Source: Methanosarcina sp. 2.H.T.1A.6 (GTDB taxonomy: Archaea > Halobacteriota > Methanosarcinia > Methanosarcinales > Methanosarcinaceae). Taken from it: 64,000 nucleotides of DNA. The first letter of the stretch is position 1; each line of letters opens with the position of its first letter. Position numbers and translations under genes: made by a program. Shown here piece after piece: positions 9,312 to 18,578 of this stretch. The stretch covers positions 59,656 through 123,655 of the forward strand of contig NZ_JJOY01000038.1 in assembly GCF_000979455.1 (NCBI RefSeq), written 5' to 3'. Below the pieces are notes generated by a model, which made no database searches, was not told the DNA's origin, and worked only from the letters and a program-made list of their open reading frames with translations.

Positions 9312-10319
9312 TCAGAGCCCAAGGGCTTTGTTTGTTTTCAGGATTGATTTTGCGCCGTCGCTCTCAAGCTCCATCATTGCGCGGATAGCATCCACGTTTT
9401 CAGGGACCACAATGGATTCCTGATGGATAGCCTGGAAGAAGTAGAGTTCCCCTTCGTGCATGGTGACGGAATCAGTCCAGACGCAGTTTTCCCACATATC
9501 GTTTCTGGGACGCTTAATATCCCTGGCAACTTCCATGATTTCAGCCGTGGAAGATATGCCCTGCCCTACGAAACGGACTCTGGACTGGGAACCAAGCACT
9601 TTCCTGACGTCTTCGGCAGTGCACTCGTTCTTAAGCTCCATGTTCACTGTGTGCAGGTGCATTAAGGTCGTCGGGATTTTCATTGCGGCTGAGGTGATAT
9701 TTATATGGGGAATAACAGTCTTCACATCGGGACCGTGGTGGGAAGGCAGCTTGATCGGGTCCGGCACGATTGCATTGATCGGTCCCTTCTTTATATCGTT
9801 GGGATCGGCTGATCTCCGGGCAAGGGTTACCCTGACCTTATTTACCCCAAAAGCTTTGTCTATGGGATAGATGACCCTGCAGAGCCCTGTGGTGTTGCAG
9901 GAAACAACCCTCACGAAGTCAAGGCCCAGGGCCCCTTCGTAGTTTGAGACGGCGTTAAAGGAAAAACCCGTAAGTTCGTGCTCCTCACCACCCTGCCAGA
10001 TGGCCTTTACCCCGGATTTTTCGTACAGGGCTTTATTAGCTTCCCCCACTCCTCCAGGAGTGCAGTCCACAACCAGGTCGGCTTTTTCCACCATTTCCTC
10101 AATGCTCCCGGCGGCAGGTATTCCTGCCTTTTCAAAAGCTCCCAGATTGGCGGCAGGGGCATAGATATCATACCCTAGCTGGTGGGCTACTGCAGCCTCA
10201 TAGTTTGGCTTTGTCTTGGAAACGCCTATGATTTCCATGTCATCCTGAGCCTGTACGGCGTCTGCAACCCTTTTCCCTATAGTTCCGTAACCGTTTACTG
10301 CAATCTTTGCTTTAGCCAT
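9312..10319 (-). CDS. gap: Type II glyceraldehyde-3-phosphate dehydrogenase
   Basis: A 335-residue archaeal phosphorylating GAPDH. The Rossmann motif VNGYGTIGKRVADAV lies at residues 8-22 and the catalytic cysteine is C141 in VVSCNTTGLCR. The C-terminal half carries the archaeal blocks HHGPDVKTVIPHINITSAAMK and HTVNMELKNE. Length and motifs are those of the class II enzyme, which interconverts glyceraldehyde 3-phosphate and 1,3-bisphosphoglycerate, mainly gluconeogenically in methanogens. The start ATG is the only sensible one. It is probably a single transcription unit, as 178 bases separate it from the FBPase gene downstream. Confidence 0.96.
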   Translation of the reverse strand: MAKAKIAVNGYGTIGKRVADAVQAQDDMEIIGVSKTKPNYEAAVAHQLGYDIYAPAANLGAFEKAGIPAAGSIEEMVEKADLVVDCTPGGVGEANKALYEKSGVKAIWQGGEEHELTGFSFNAVSNYEGALGLDFVRVVSCNTTGLCRVIYPIDKAFGVNKVRVTLARRSADPNDIKKGPINAIVPDPIKLPSHHGPDVKTVIPHINITSAAMKIPTTLMHLHTVNMELKNECTAEDVRKVLGSQSRVRFVGQGISSTAEIMEVARDIKRPRNDMWENCVWTDSVTMHEGELYFFQAIHQESIVVPENVDAIRAMMELESDGAKSILKTNKALGL

Positions 10320-10360
10320 TTATTATCCTGTCCTGTTTATCCTGAACTATCCAATTCAGG

Positions 10361-10440
10361 ATTAGTCTAAATTATATTAAATTAGTCTAAGTAAATTAGT
10401 CTAAGTAAATTAGACTAAATTAAAGTGAATTACAGTCTAA
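10361..10440. repeat. 14-bp AT-rich tandem repeat upstream of gap
   Basis: Units of ATTAGTCTAAGTAA repeat about five times with decay. They lie just upstream of the gap start on the minus strand, where promoter elements would be expected. They may affect expression or be a neutral minisatellite. Apart from the weak small frame below, nothing else is seen in the 0.6-kb gap 10320-10936. Confidence 0.6.
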
Positions 10441-10700
10441 TAGCCTGAACAGCTGAAAATTATTTTTTATACGTTTGTGATTTCCGGGCAGTGAATTACA
10501 CTAATCTAAATATATGCATAAATTTAAAGTGTTTCATGGATTTATAATGTACGTCTGAAATTAAGAGATGCTAAAAACTGCCCGATCTTCGAACTAAGAT
10601 ACTGATTTAAATGATAAATATTTTGAGTGCTTTAAATTTACGCCTGATTGTTGATTGTTATATATCAGGTAACATTGAGGTTATAGAGAAGAATAGATAA

Positions 10701-10865
10701 ATGCTTTTCCCGGGTAGTTATTGCAAATTAAAGAAACTGATAGAGAGATTCAGTGCTTTCGGAGCTTCCAGATGGTTTTCCGAAAGGTTAGATATTCACC
10801 GGTTCTTCAGTAAATTAGCAAGACTCCTTATCAGAACTGTCTTCCCACTAAAACAGATGATCTAA
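10701..10865 (+). CDS. Possible small basic protein (54 aa), uncertain
   Basis: ATG 10701 to TAA 10863-10865 gives 54 residues rich in Arg, Lys, Phe and Leu. There is no recognisable domain. The nearest SD-like TGAGGT lies about 20 bases upstream, which is too far to be convincing. It sits alone in a 0.6-kb intergenic region and may be chance. Confidence 0.25.
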   Translation: MLFPGSYCKLKKLIERFSAFGASRWFSERLDIHRFFSKLARLLIRTVFPLKQMI

Positions 10866-10936
10866 TTCCTGCTAAAGAAAAAAGGTCAATAAGCAGGTAA
10901 AACTAAGGAAGAAGTAATGTAAAAAAAGTAAAAAAA

Positions 10937-11125
10937 TCAATTTGACAGAATAAGGGCTTCCCCGCGTGAGAAATTGATTTCCTTTATCGAGCCTTCAACC
11001 GTCATTTTATCTCCGAGGATTCCAGTAAGCTGAATTGATTTTCCTTCAACCAGAATCTTTGCTACAGATTCCATGACCTTCTCTCGGTTTTCTCCACGAA
11101 GCATAATTACATTAAGTTCACACAT
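10937..11125 (-). CDS. CooT family small protein
   Basis: A 62-residue protein starting MCELNVIML, then a V-x-K-I-LVEG-beta-strand pattern and ending VEGSIKEINFSRGEALIL. This matches the CooT/RNA-binding-like family (PF10133). CooT proteins dimerise and bind one Ni(II) through the N-terminal Met-Cys, and in CO oxidisers they support nickel loading of CO dehydrogenase. The key Cys2 is present. An AAGGAG ribosome site precedes the ATG by a normal distance. The family link is from pattern recognition; a nickel role fits a nickel-rich methanogen but is not shown. Confidence 0.75.
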   Translation of the reverse strand: MCELNVIMLRGENREKVMESVAKILVEGKSIQLTGILGDKMTVEGSIKEINFSRGEALILSN

Positions 11126-11226
11126 CTTAGATCTCTCCTTATATTGTTCTACTTATACCGTTTAAATAACATATAATTATAAATCAATAAATATCTGGCT
11201 GGTCTGTATTTTGAAACTGTCAAATC

Positions 11227-11268
11227 TTATAAAATTCCGCACTGACATTATAAAATTCCGCACTGACC
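11227..11268. repeat. 21-bp direct tandem repeat
   Basis: Two 21-base units, differing only at the last base, read TTATAAAATTCCGCACTGAC plus A or C. They lie downstream of the DUF89 gene. A 61-residue minus-strand frame here exists only because the repeat has no stop, and I do not call it a gene. Confidence 0.75.
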
Positions 11269-11389
11269 TTAAAGTATTTTTCATTAACTATATTTAATTT
11301 GTAGCCCTGCTCAATAAAAAGTTGCCGAAAAAATCCGGCAGCCGGAAAATCTGAAAAAAACATGAAATTCTTCAAATAACACAAAGAAA

Positions 11390-11418
11390 TGAAAGTACTT
11401 TTCAAATCAGTACTTTCA
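11390..11418. terminator. Perfect hairpin downstream of the DUF89 gene
   Basis: TGAAAGTACT (11390-11399) and AGTACTTTCA (11409-11418) form a perfect 10-bp stem with a 9-base loop, 52 bases past the DUF89 stop. It has no long T-tract on the minus strand. It may be a transcript 3' end or processing hairpin. Confidence 0.45.
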
Positions 11419-11469
11419 TGCCAAATATACCACGAAATATCAGGACAAAAGATCCGGCGGGCGCGAACT

Positions 11470-12351
11470 TCAGGGGAAGTTCATCAGTTTTGCAACCGAC
11501 AGGCCCTGTTCAAGCCCGAGGTCTTCAGCCACACACTCGCATTTTGTAAGGAGCATATAGGCAATCGGCCCGAAATTATGTTCGGAGAGAGTCTCGTAGT
11601 TTGCCATGCCCTTGCTGATGATAAGGGTTGCATCTTTCATTACGTCGAGAAGTTCGGCAGGGGCTTCTTCGATCAGGATACCTACAGCGTTTGAACCTGT
11701 GGTCATTATCCTGTCAACCTTTTTGTCGATTTCAAACTCTTTTACCTCTTCTAATGTAACATCTGTGAGAATGGGACCTCCTCGGACCACCAGTGTGATA
11801 TTTCCGCCGAGTTTTTTAATCACGTCGAAAACAATAAGATCAAAAAGGATCTCTCCGCAGTTGTCAGCAATGTAGACAACATCCTTAAGGAGCCCCATCA
11901 TCTTTGGGGTATCATCAACGTCAAGTCCATGTTCGAAAAGTTTTAGAAAAGCAGCTTCAAATTTATCTTCGCTTGCATCAAAGCCCATAATCCCGAAATC
12001 AAAATAATTCGCGATAACCGACGCAAGCACTGCCCGCCTGAAAAGTTCTCTGTCATCAGGAGAGTTTTCGTAAATTTTTTCTTTTGCTGCGGGCAGGACT
12101 TTTAATGCAGCCCGGTTGATGAGCTTTTTTGTGACTTCATATGGATCATTGTCTTCGAGGATTTCGTAGCACTTTCGATGAATTTTAGTAGCTACGGATG
12201 CTGATACCGCCTCAGGGTCATAGTGTTTATTCATGACGTCAAGGCATTCATGAATCGTCTTGCAGATCAGATCTTCATCATCCGTTGAAAGCTTTGATTG
12301 AAAATGTACTCTAGAAAGCAGGCAGTATGTACAGCGTGGGTTCATCTTCAT
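11470..12351 (-). CDS. DUF89 (ARMT1-like) damage-control phosphatase family
   Basis: A 293-residue protein of the DUF89/ARMT1-like family (PF01937), archaeal type with an N-terminal CxxC (C7, C10). Conserved motifs seen are YIADNCGEILFDLIV, MTTGSNAVGI and SKGMANYETLSE, whose Asp and Asn residues bind the metal in known members. DUF89 enzymes are metal-dependent phosphatases proposed to clear damaged phosphometabolites; the substrate here is unknown. It ends at 11470 and the CooT-like gene follows 345 bases on along the same strand, with a 10-bp hairpin between, so the two are probably separate units. Confidence 0.85.
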   Translation of the reverse strand: MKMNPRCTYCLLSRVHFQSKLSTDDEDLICKTIHECLDVMNKHYDPEAVSASVATKIHRKCYEILEDNDPYEVTKKLINRAALKVLPAAKEKIYENSPDDRELFRRAVLASVIANYFDFGIMGFDASEDKFEAAFLKLFEHGLDVDDTPKMMGLLKDVVYIADNCGEILFDLIVFDVIKKLGGNITLVVRGGPILTDVTLEEVKEFEIDKKVDRIMTTGSNAVGILIEEAPAELLDVMKDATLIISKGMANYETLSEHNFGPIAYMLLTKCECVAEDLGLEQGLSVAKLMNFP

Positions 12352-12644
12352 GGGGAATCTCCCTGTTTTTTGGATTATATGATAGGGTTTTTCAGAATGT
12401 TACTGGTATGCGTGGCAAGTGTTATACCTTTACTCCTTCTGGTACAATAAACCTTTAAAAAAATAAACCTTTAAAAAGGTAACCTTAAACCTGGATCTGA
12501 AAAAAATTTAGGTATGGAGATTTCACTACAGCCTCGTATTTATGTCCTCTGCATCTCACAAAATGGATAAGGCAGTGAACTTTGCCAGCAGATTTTTTTG
12601 AAAAGGGAAATTCTTTATAGCTGATGAATCTAAAATAATTTACG

Positions 12645-14165
12645 ATGATTCCAGGGATCCGAAACTTCAAATTATTTCCAATTCTGGTTTTACTTACAAC
12701 ACTGTTGATCCTTTCTGCAGCTTTTCCAGTTCCTGCATCTGCACTTACCGAGGTTGAGATAAACCCTGTCAATACACCCGACGGTGCAGTCGTGTTGATC
12801 GTTGACGGCTTAAGCGCTCCTTTTATCTATCCGGAGCTTACACCGCATGCACTTGACGGTACACCCCTTGAAAACGCCAGGCTTGAGAATATTCCGGAAA
12901 TAGGCAAAACCAGTGCCCGGATTCTCGAGTTTCGTGCTCCTCAGACATTTACCGAAGGAGGGCACTCGGTCCTTGTTACCGGAAACCCGGGTGCAGACAG
13001 TGAATTTGTCAGTTTCAAAGATGCAAATATTTTTGATGTTTTACACAGCGAGGGGTACTTTTGTATTGCTGTTATGGAAAAAGGGGATTCCTGGTCAATC
13101 TGCGCCGAACAGGATGCTGTCCTGAGGGATGAAAACAACTCTATAAAGAAGATGGAGATCGTGCTTGCGCAGTATGAACATTCTCAGGATAATCCTGTGC
13201 CATCCGGGCTTTTGCAGCTAATGGAAGCGGAGGCTGACCTGGCTCCGGGATATGTCACCTCAAAAGAGACTGGGGAAAAGTATAACGGATATAACAGGTG
13301 GGGTATTGAAGCCGCCTGTGCTGTTGTAGAGTACATGGAAAAAAACTGTCCCGGGCAAAAATACCTGCTGACTGTCAATGTAGGGGCAATTGATATGAGC
13401 GGGCACTACAGGGGCAACTATGGATATATAGACTGCATAGAAAACCTTGATTCGGAGCTTTTATCCCTCTATAAACTATGTGAAAAAAACAACCTTGCTT
13501 TTGTCCTGACCTCAGACCATGGGATGGCTTTTTCGGCAGATGGTTCTAAAGGAGGGCACCAGTCCGAAAAATACTCGGTATCGGATGAAGCGCAGATGGT
13601 CCCACTCATCGTATATGCGCAGGATGTCGAGAGCGGGGTTATCAGGGGAGAATTCGGGCAGGAGGACTTTGCTCCCACCCTTCTTGGAATCCTTGATGTC
13701 CCGGACAGGCCCAGGTTTATGCAAGGAGAGCAGATCCTGCTTACAGGGCACGTGAACCTGAAAGTCAAACTTCCGGAAAAAGGATCCGTAGAACTCATGA
13801 AAGATGGAAAAGTAATCTCATCTCCAGGAAACGATGACCAGTTCCTTTTCCTCGGCCTTGAGCCGGAGAACTCCTATGCTGTCGGGGCTGTTCTGAATTC
13901 CGGAAATAGCCTTGAAGAAAAGGAGAAAGAGGTTTTTCTTAAAACTGATTCGGTGGTCGAATTCGGGAGTAAAGGAGCCAAAACAAAGGAAAGCGAATCC
14001 TCCCCGGAGGGAGCAAAAGAAGAAACCAGCTCTGCAGGTGTTTTCGGAGAAGGAGATTCGATTTTTGGCAGGAACTCAAAGCACCTGATAGGATATTTCC
14101 TGATAGGAGCAATAAACCTTGCAGGGTTTTTTATCATTATGAAAATTCTGAAAAAACACGGTTGA
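12645..14165 (+). CDS. Membrane-anchored alkaline-phosphatase-superfamily protein
   Basis: A 506-residue protein. An N-terminal signal peptide (about 1-33, ending PASA) and a C-terminal transmembrane segment followed by KILKKHG predict an outward-facing anchored ectodomain. The core has AlkP/sulfatase/phosphoglycerate-mutase-like signatures: VVLIVDGLSAPF near residue 45 (first metal Asp), TGNP, VGAIDMSGH near 245 and LTSDHGMAFS near 285 with later GGHQSE. These supply the Asp/His metal ligands. The nucleophile Ser/Thr is not certain. The substrate is unknown. A beta-rich domain and a Glu/Ser-rich linker precede the anchor. It is divergent from the DUF89 gene and appears monocistronic. Confidence 0.8.
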   Translation: MIPGIRNFKLFPILVLLTTLLILSAAFPVPASALTEVEINPVNTPDGAVVLIVDGLSAPFIYPELTPHALDGTPLENARLENIPEIGKTSARILEFRAPQTFTEGGHSVLVTGNPGADSEFVSFKDANIFDVLHSEGYFCIAVMEKGDSWSICAEQDAVLRDENNSIKKMEIVLAQYEHSQDNPVPSGLLQLMEAEADLAPGYVTSKETGEKYNGYNRWGIEAACAVVEYMEKNCPGQKYLLTVNVGAIDMSGHYRGNYGYIDCIENLDSELLSLYKLCEKNNLAFVLTSDHGMAFSADGSKGGHQSEKYSVSDEAQMVPLIVYAQDVESGVIRGEFGQEDFAPTLLGILDVPDRPRFMQGEQILLTGHVNLKVKLPEKGSVELMKDGKVISSPGNDDQFLFLGLEPENSYAVGAVLNSGNSLEEKEKEVFLKTDSVVEFGSKGAKTKESESSPEGAKEETSSAGVFGEGDSIFGRNSKHLIGYFLIGAINLAGFFIIMKILKKHG

Positions 14166-15056
14166 TATTTTTGGATCAAAGTTTCTGTTCAGCTAATGCT
14201 TTCGTTTTTACCTTATTATATGCAGGCAGACTCAGGAGGGCTCAGGTAGACTCAGGAGGGCTCAGGCAGACTCAGGCGGGTTCAGGCAGGCTAAAGCGGC
14301 AGGTGAGATTATGCGCTGGATAAAAGATACATCTGTATACCTATAGGGAGTTAAATCTAATAAATGGGCTTTATAAATACCAAAAGGGAGTTAAAAAGAA
14401 TGTAACGGAACTGTCATTCAGGTTTCCCGGAATAACATCAACAGATTTCTCAGGCACTTCCAAAAAAGCGATAAAATTGATGAAATTATAAAAACGATCA
14501 AAATAGCTAAAAACAGTATAAACCTATGGTTTACTTATGGTTTACCTGCTGTTTACCTCTAATTTGATACAAACCAGTTATTTTTAAATGTTGAATTTAT
14601 GCCTTAGTAGAAATTATTTAATTCCTTTCCCCTCTGGCTAATACTATCATTAGATATGCTTTTCTTTTCTATTCGTATTTTTATTTATTTAGTTTTCGTT
14701 TTTCCATACCAGTTAATAGTAACATTTTTTATGTTTTTATAGTCAATGATATATTTTAATCACGTATTCTGCCCTACCTCTCTTGTTTTTTATCCTGCAA
14801 AATATATTTTTTTAGAAAACCGCTGTCGTTCAATGCAATCAGCTGTTTTATTTTGCGTAATAAAGGGATAGAATGTTATATGATAATTATAATATTATAC
14901 TCGGCCTCTTATACACTATTCAAACACTAATGGTATGTCTAATAATCTTACGCAATATTCACTCACTAATATATTCAATTAAGCGTAAACTATACTCCGG
15001 ATGTTACACTGACAACCCCCCTACCAGAACACTCACTTTTCTGAGGTGCCGGATAC
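14166..15056. repeat. AT-rich intergenic region with 20-bp tandem repeat
   Basis: At 14227-14286 three 20-base units (C/T)AGACTCAGGAGGGCTCAGG are repeated, with a degenerate flank on each side. The rest is AT-rich and without a convincing gene. A 64-residue frame at 14873-15067 runs into the TPR start and lacks coding character. Confidence 0.65.
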
Positions 15057-16244
15057 ATGGACTTTGATGCTATTGACGATTTTGTGTACGATGTTATTGG
15101 AATAATCGGATCTGACCAGAAAAACCTATCCTGTGCAGCTGATTTTGCTCTGAAAAGCTCAAAAGAAAAATCTTATCCCCCAAAACTTCTACTTGAACTC
15201 TCTAACGCATGCAAGCAGCAAAAAATGCATCTGGAAGAATACGTTTTTGCAAAGGTCTGCTTAATGCAGGCTTCCGGAAAGCTCCGCGAAGATTCCTGCT
15301 ATGCGCTGGGTATTGCAGCACATGTACTGGGTTTTTCCCCTGAAGCCGAAGCAAGCTATCTTGAAGTCCTGAATGAAAACCCTGAAAATGCAGATGTAAG
15401 ATGTGCTTACTCTGAGCTTCTTTTAGAGCTCGGAAGAGTTCAGGAAGCCGAAAATGAGTATAAAACCGTACTTGAAACCTCGCCCGAAAATGTAAAGGCA
15501 AATACCGGGTACGCTTACCTTCTGGCCGAATACGGGCATGTAGATGAAGCAGAGGAATGTTACTCGAGAGCACTTGCCGGTAACCCGAACTATGTCCCTG
15601 CCAGAGGTGGGTATGCAAACCTGCTTTTTGAGCTTGGAAGACTAAGAGAGGCCGAAAAAGAGTACAGGCTTGCCATGAACCTTGACCCTGAAGACCCAAG
15701 CCTCCACCACAATTTCGGTGTCTTGCTCTCATTCCTTGGCCGCTCTTCTGAAGCCGAAGTTGAGTACAGGAAAGCTCTTTCACTTAACCCCAGGCACAGA
15801 AGAACTCTTTTCAACTATGGGAACCTCCTTGCGAGGGAAGGCAGGGTCTCGGAAGCTGAAGAACAATACATGGAAGCCCTTTCCCTTGACCAGAATGATG
15901 CAAAAGTCCATTCCAATTATGCAAACCTTCTTGCCCGCTTCGGAAGAAGGTACGAAGCTGAAATGGAATATAAAAAAGCTCTAAGTCTTGACCCGGAAAG
16001 CGTTGAGGGACATTACAGCTACGGAAACCTTCTTTCGGAACTCGGGCGCTTACCTGAAGCAGAGGACGAATACAAGAAAGCCCTTGTTCTCAATCCATAT
16101 TATCCTCCACTTCACTACAACTACGGACTGCTCATGAGAAAAATGAGTCGTTTTGACGAAGCTAAAATCCAGTATACAAAAGCAATGCAACTCGACCCGG
16201 ATATAGGGAACAAAATGACCGATTCCTGGATTATTCTGGATTAA
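15057..16244 (+). CDS. TPR-repeat protein
   Basis: A 395-residue soluble protein. Residues 1-90 form a helical head (MDFDAIDDFVYDVIG...). From about residue 100 to the end there are eight or nine 34-residue tetratricopeptide repeats with the canonical pattern YGNLLxxLGRxxEAExEYxKALxLDP. TPR arrays are protein-binding scaffolds; the partner is unknown. GAGGTG lies upstream of ATG 15057 at usable spacing. The gene at 24445 is a paralogue with a similar head and repeat style. The repeats are very similar to each other at DNA level, so copy number may vary between strains. Confidence 0.88.
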   Translation: MDFDAIDDFVYDVIGIIGSDQKNLSCAADFALKSSKEKSYPPKLLLELSNACKQQKMHLEEYVFAKVCLMQASGKLREDSCYALGIAAHVLGFSPEAEASYLEVLNENPENADVRCAYSELLLELGRVQEAENEYKTVLETSPENVKANTGYAYLLAEYGHVDEAEECYSRALAGNPNYVPARGGYANLLFELGRLREAEKEYRLAMNLDPEDPSLHHNFGVLLSFLGRSSEAEVEYRKALSLNPRHRRTLFNYGNLLAREGRVSEAEEQYMEALSLDQNDAKVHSNYANLLARFGRRYEAEMEYKKALSLDPESVEGHYSYGNLLSELGRLPEAEDEYKKALVLNPYYPPLHYNYGLLMRKMSRFDEAKIQYTKAMQLDPDIGNKMTDSWIILD

Positions 16245-16253
16245 GAGCAATTA

Positions 16254-16292
16254 ACCATCAAATATAACCATCAAATATAAGCATCAAATATA
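16254..16292. repeat. 13-bp tandem repeat
   Basis: Three copies of A(C/G)CATCAAATATA follow the TPR gene in the 227-base convergent intergenic region. Confidence 0.6.
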
Positions 16293-16471
16293 ACCAAATA
16301 ATCCGAACCAAAATATTCCGACATTCAAAAATAACAACTATCGACAATCCGGCATATATAAAGACTCCAGTTTGAAGTAGTGACTCAGGCTGGAGCAACT
16401 TTTCATTGATTTTAACTGATTTTTTGCTTTAATCCGGCTTTTTCTTTCCTGTTCAGGCTAAATTTTCGGTT

Positions 16472-17494
16472 TTACTGAGAACGATTTCCAAAGGTAATAA
16501 TTTTCAGTTCTTCATTTTCGAGCAGGGCAAAAGCAGCAGCATTTCCGAGCCCCACATAATCCGGGCAGGAAAATAGGGAAAGCAGTTTACCGTCGAACCA
16601 CCATTCATATCCGGTTCTGAGAGCTGTATGCCCTCTCACAATCCTTTTCAAACCATTTGTTTCTAAAAAGCCGTCAACAATCTCAGGCCCGAATTCCTTA
16701 ACAGTAGAACCTCTTGATGAAGTGCTCAGCCCCGGATGTTTCGAAGGGTCATTCCATAGATAAGGAAAAGCGCCTTCTTTTGTGATGGCATCAACACTTT
16801 CGGTTCCATTGATTCCTCCGTGTACGCAGAAGGTATGCCCCGAGATTATTGCTGCTACCGGCAGCCTGTCATATGTCCTGCTGACATTCAGGAGAAAAAC
16901 CTGGTCAAAGCCAATTTCCTCAAAAAAGCCGTAATAGAGGTTCATATCCACAGTTTCATGGTTCCCTCTGAGCAGGAAAATGTTTTGAAGCTCTTCAAGT
17001 TTCAGCCGGAAAAGCCTTATAAGGACTTCTGTGCCCTGCATCCCGCGGTCCACATAATCACCCAGAAAAAGCATGTATTTACAGCCAAGTTCTTCTCTCA
17101 TTTCCATTACAAAGTTAAGGGCATCAAGGTCCCCGTGGATATCTCCAATAAGCATAATAGACTCCGTAAATGCCGGGTCAATCCGGAGCACGGCAGGTTC
17201 GGACTCAAGTACGTTATTTATCTTCGGGAGGAGAAGGCTAAGTTCTTCTTTTGTTTTTGTCTTCTCAAGGTCATTTACTGATGTTATGGAACCACCCCGA
17301 TAAATCCAATTAAACAATGTCTGAAGAGGTTTTAAAGATTGTAAAGACCGCCTGTCGGAAATTTTTCTAATGAGATTAGAGGGAGTTTTACTCGATAAGC
17401 ATTTCTGAGCCAGATACAAAAGATCAGTATACAGCTCATATTCAATAATAAATTCCTGCAAGAATGTGCAGCTATTAAGCCTGATTACCTGCAT
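16472..17494 (-). CDS. PPP-family serine/threonine protein phosphatase
   Basis: A 340-residue metallophosphoesterase of the eukaryote-like PPP type. The three signature blocks are intact: GDIHG (117-121), GDYVDRG (145-151) and RGNHE (176-180). Later metal and phosphate ligands lie in ISGHTFCVHGGI and VRGHTALR. About 110 residues of helical sequence precede the catalytic core, longer than the minimal archaeal PP1/2A enzymes. It probably dephosphorylates Ser/Thr (or Tyr) in cytoplasmic proteins; targets are unknown. It is divergent from the gene at 17636, with 141 bases between. Confidence 0.93.
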   Translation of the reverse strand: MQVIRLNSCTFLQEFIIEYELYTDLLYLAQKCLSSKTPSNLIRKISDRRSLQSLKPLQTLFNWIYRGGSITSVNDLEKTKTKEELSLLLPKINNVLESEPAVLRIDPAFTESIMLIGDIHGDLDALNFVMEMREELGCKYMLFLGDYVDRGMQGTEVLIRLFRLKLEELQNIFLLRGNHETVDMNLYYGFFEEIGFDQVFLLNVSRTYDRLPVAAIISGHTFCVHGGINGTESVDAITKEGAFPYLWNDPSKHPGLSTSSRGSTVKEFGPEIVDGFLETNGLKRIVRGHTALRTGYEWWFDGKLLSLFSCPDYVGLGNAAAFALLENEELKIITFGNRSQ

Positions 17495-17635
17495 ATACTA
17501 AAACAGGAAAAACCAGTTCAAGCAGGGAAGACCGAAAGCAGGAATGACCGAAAGCAGGAAAAAGCGGTTAAATAATAAAGAATGAAAAACAAATATATTT
17601 GTGAAGTTTAAGGATCTGAACGGGAGTACAGGACA

Positions 17636-18025
17636 ATGGAACTTGATATAAGTGAGCAGGACCCGGAAGAGATGGACCTTGCCGATGTTGCGCTTGAGTA
17701 TGAAGAGCTTGTCTCTGCAATATCCATTCTGGAAAAGAGGCGGGAAGAACTTAGAGCCCGCATTATGGATACCTTTGCAGAAAAAGAAATTGATGTCCTG
17801 AGAATAGGGCATGTGGAGCTCAGGCGGCAAAAGGCGGATTGGAAGCTCTGGCACATTAACAGGCTAAAGCCTTATCTTGTGGAACGTGAACTCTGGGATA
17901 TGGTCGAATCAGTTGACAGGAAGAACCTCAGTAAGCTAATTGAGAAAGGTTTCCTGACTGAAGAAGAACTCAAGGGTATGTATGATGTGGAAACAAGGTA
18001 CAGTTTGCGTGTGAACAGAGTTTAA
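17636..18025 (+). CDS. Conserved hypothetical coiled-coil protein (129 aa)
   Basis: An acidic, largely helical protein. Residues 1-50 form a probable coiled coil (LADVALEYEELVSAISILEKRREELRARI). This is followed by IDVLRIGHVELRRQKADWK and a helical tail. The coiled coil leading into a short beta segment recalls phage Gp157/Gam-like proteins, but I do not claim membership. An AT-rich AAATATATTT box at 17591-17600 is a plausible promoter TATA element about 45 bases before the ATG, and GGGAG lies just upstream of the start. Confidence 0.65.
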   Translation: MELDISEQDPEEMDLADVALEYEELVSAISILEKRREELRARIMDTFAEKEIDVLRIGHVELRRQKADWKLWHINRLKPYLVERELWDMVESVDRKNLSKLIEKGFLTEEELKGMYDVETRYSLRVNRV

Positions 18026-18545
18026 TTTAGTGATCGGATCTTTGCGGCACTGACTTTCAATTTGTTACTTCATCTGGCTGGCAGGTCGATCCAGAACCCG
18101 CGAGGTACATGACGAGAATAGTGAAAGTAACTTGTGGAGAAAAGTGGGGAATCGTACCAGCCTGTGCATGATCTCACAGCCAGGGGCTGTAAAGTAGTTC
18201 AAGAATACTATAAGTCAATACAGGTATTGGCTTAGTATATTTTATTTTGTGTTACTTCTGATATTTATAATATGCAGAATATGGTTGTAGTCGAGTATTC
18301 GTTATATAGTTTCTGGCCAGATCATCGAACTATCAACGATCAGGAGATAACTTCAGATTCAAAACAGGTATGAAAAACGGATAGTTAGAGAGAATGGCCA
18401 GAAAACTTATAAGGAGTTAGATCGAAGGGATTTATGGAGTTCAGAAGTGCTTTCCAGGTACCGCCCGAACTCCACAAAACACGCCCTGAAGGCATGAGTT
18501 ATGTTAGCTTTGTCTGTATTTAAGGCTTAGCTTGCCTGATCCTGC
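18026..18545. other. Leader/intergenic region with several stem-loops
   Basis: No coding frame is supported. The stretch 18060-18235 is less AT-rich than its surroundings and has nested pairing potential: GTTACTT near 18064 with AAGTAAC near 18126, and CTGTG (18162-18166) with CACAG (18175-18179), then CAGCC with GGCTG. At 18435-18474 TGGAGTTC pairs with GAACTCCA. These could be a structured RNA or the long 5' leader of the C39-like peptidase gene. Confidence 0.4.
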
Positions 18546-18570
18546 CTCCTGGGTATAAGATACACAGGAG
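18546..18570 (+). promoter_or_regulatory. Hairpin that could hide the ribosome site of the C39-like peptidase gene
   Basis: CTCCTG (18546-18551) is the exact complement of CAGGAG (18565-18570). The latter contains the AGGAG ribosome binding site, eight bases before ATG 18579. The 13-base loop is GGTATAAGATACA. Pairing would mask translation initiation. The pairing is seen; the regulatory role is inferred. Confidence 0.45.
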
Positions 18571-18578
18571 ATTAAAGT

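Noticed and set aside
11220..11405. Minus-strand frame of 61 residues ending VSAEFYNVSAEFYKI
   Set aside because: Generated by a 21-bp direct repeat in AT-rich DNA; lacks coding character.
14873..15067. 64-residue plus-strand frame before the TPR gene
   Set aside because: AT-rich, no ribosome site, and it overlaps the well-supported TPR start.
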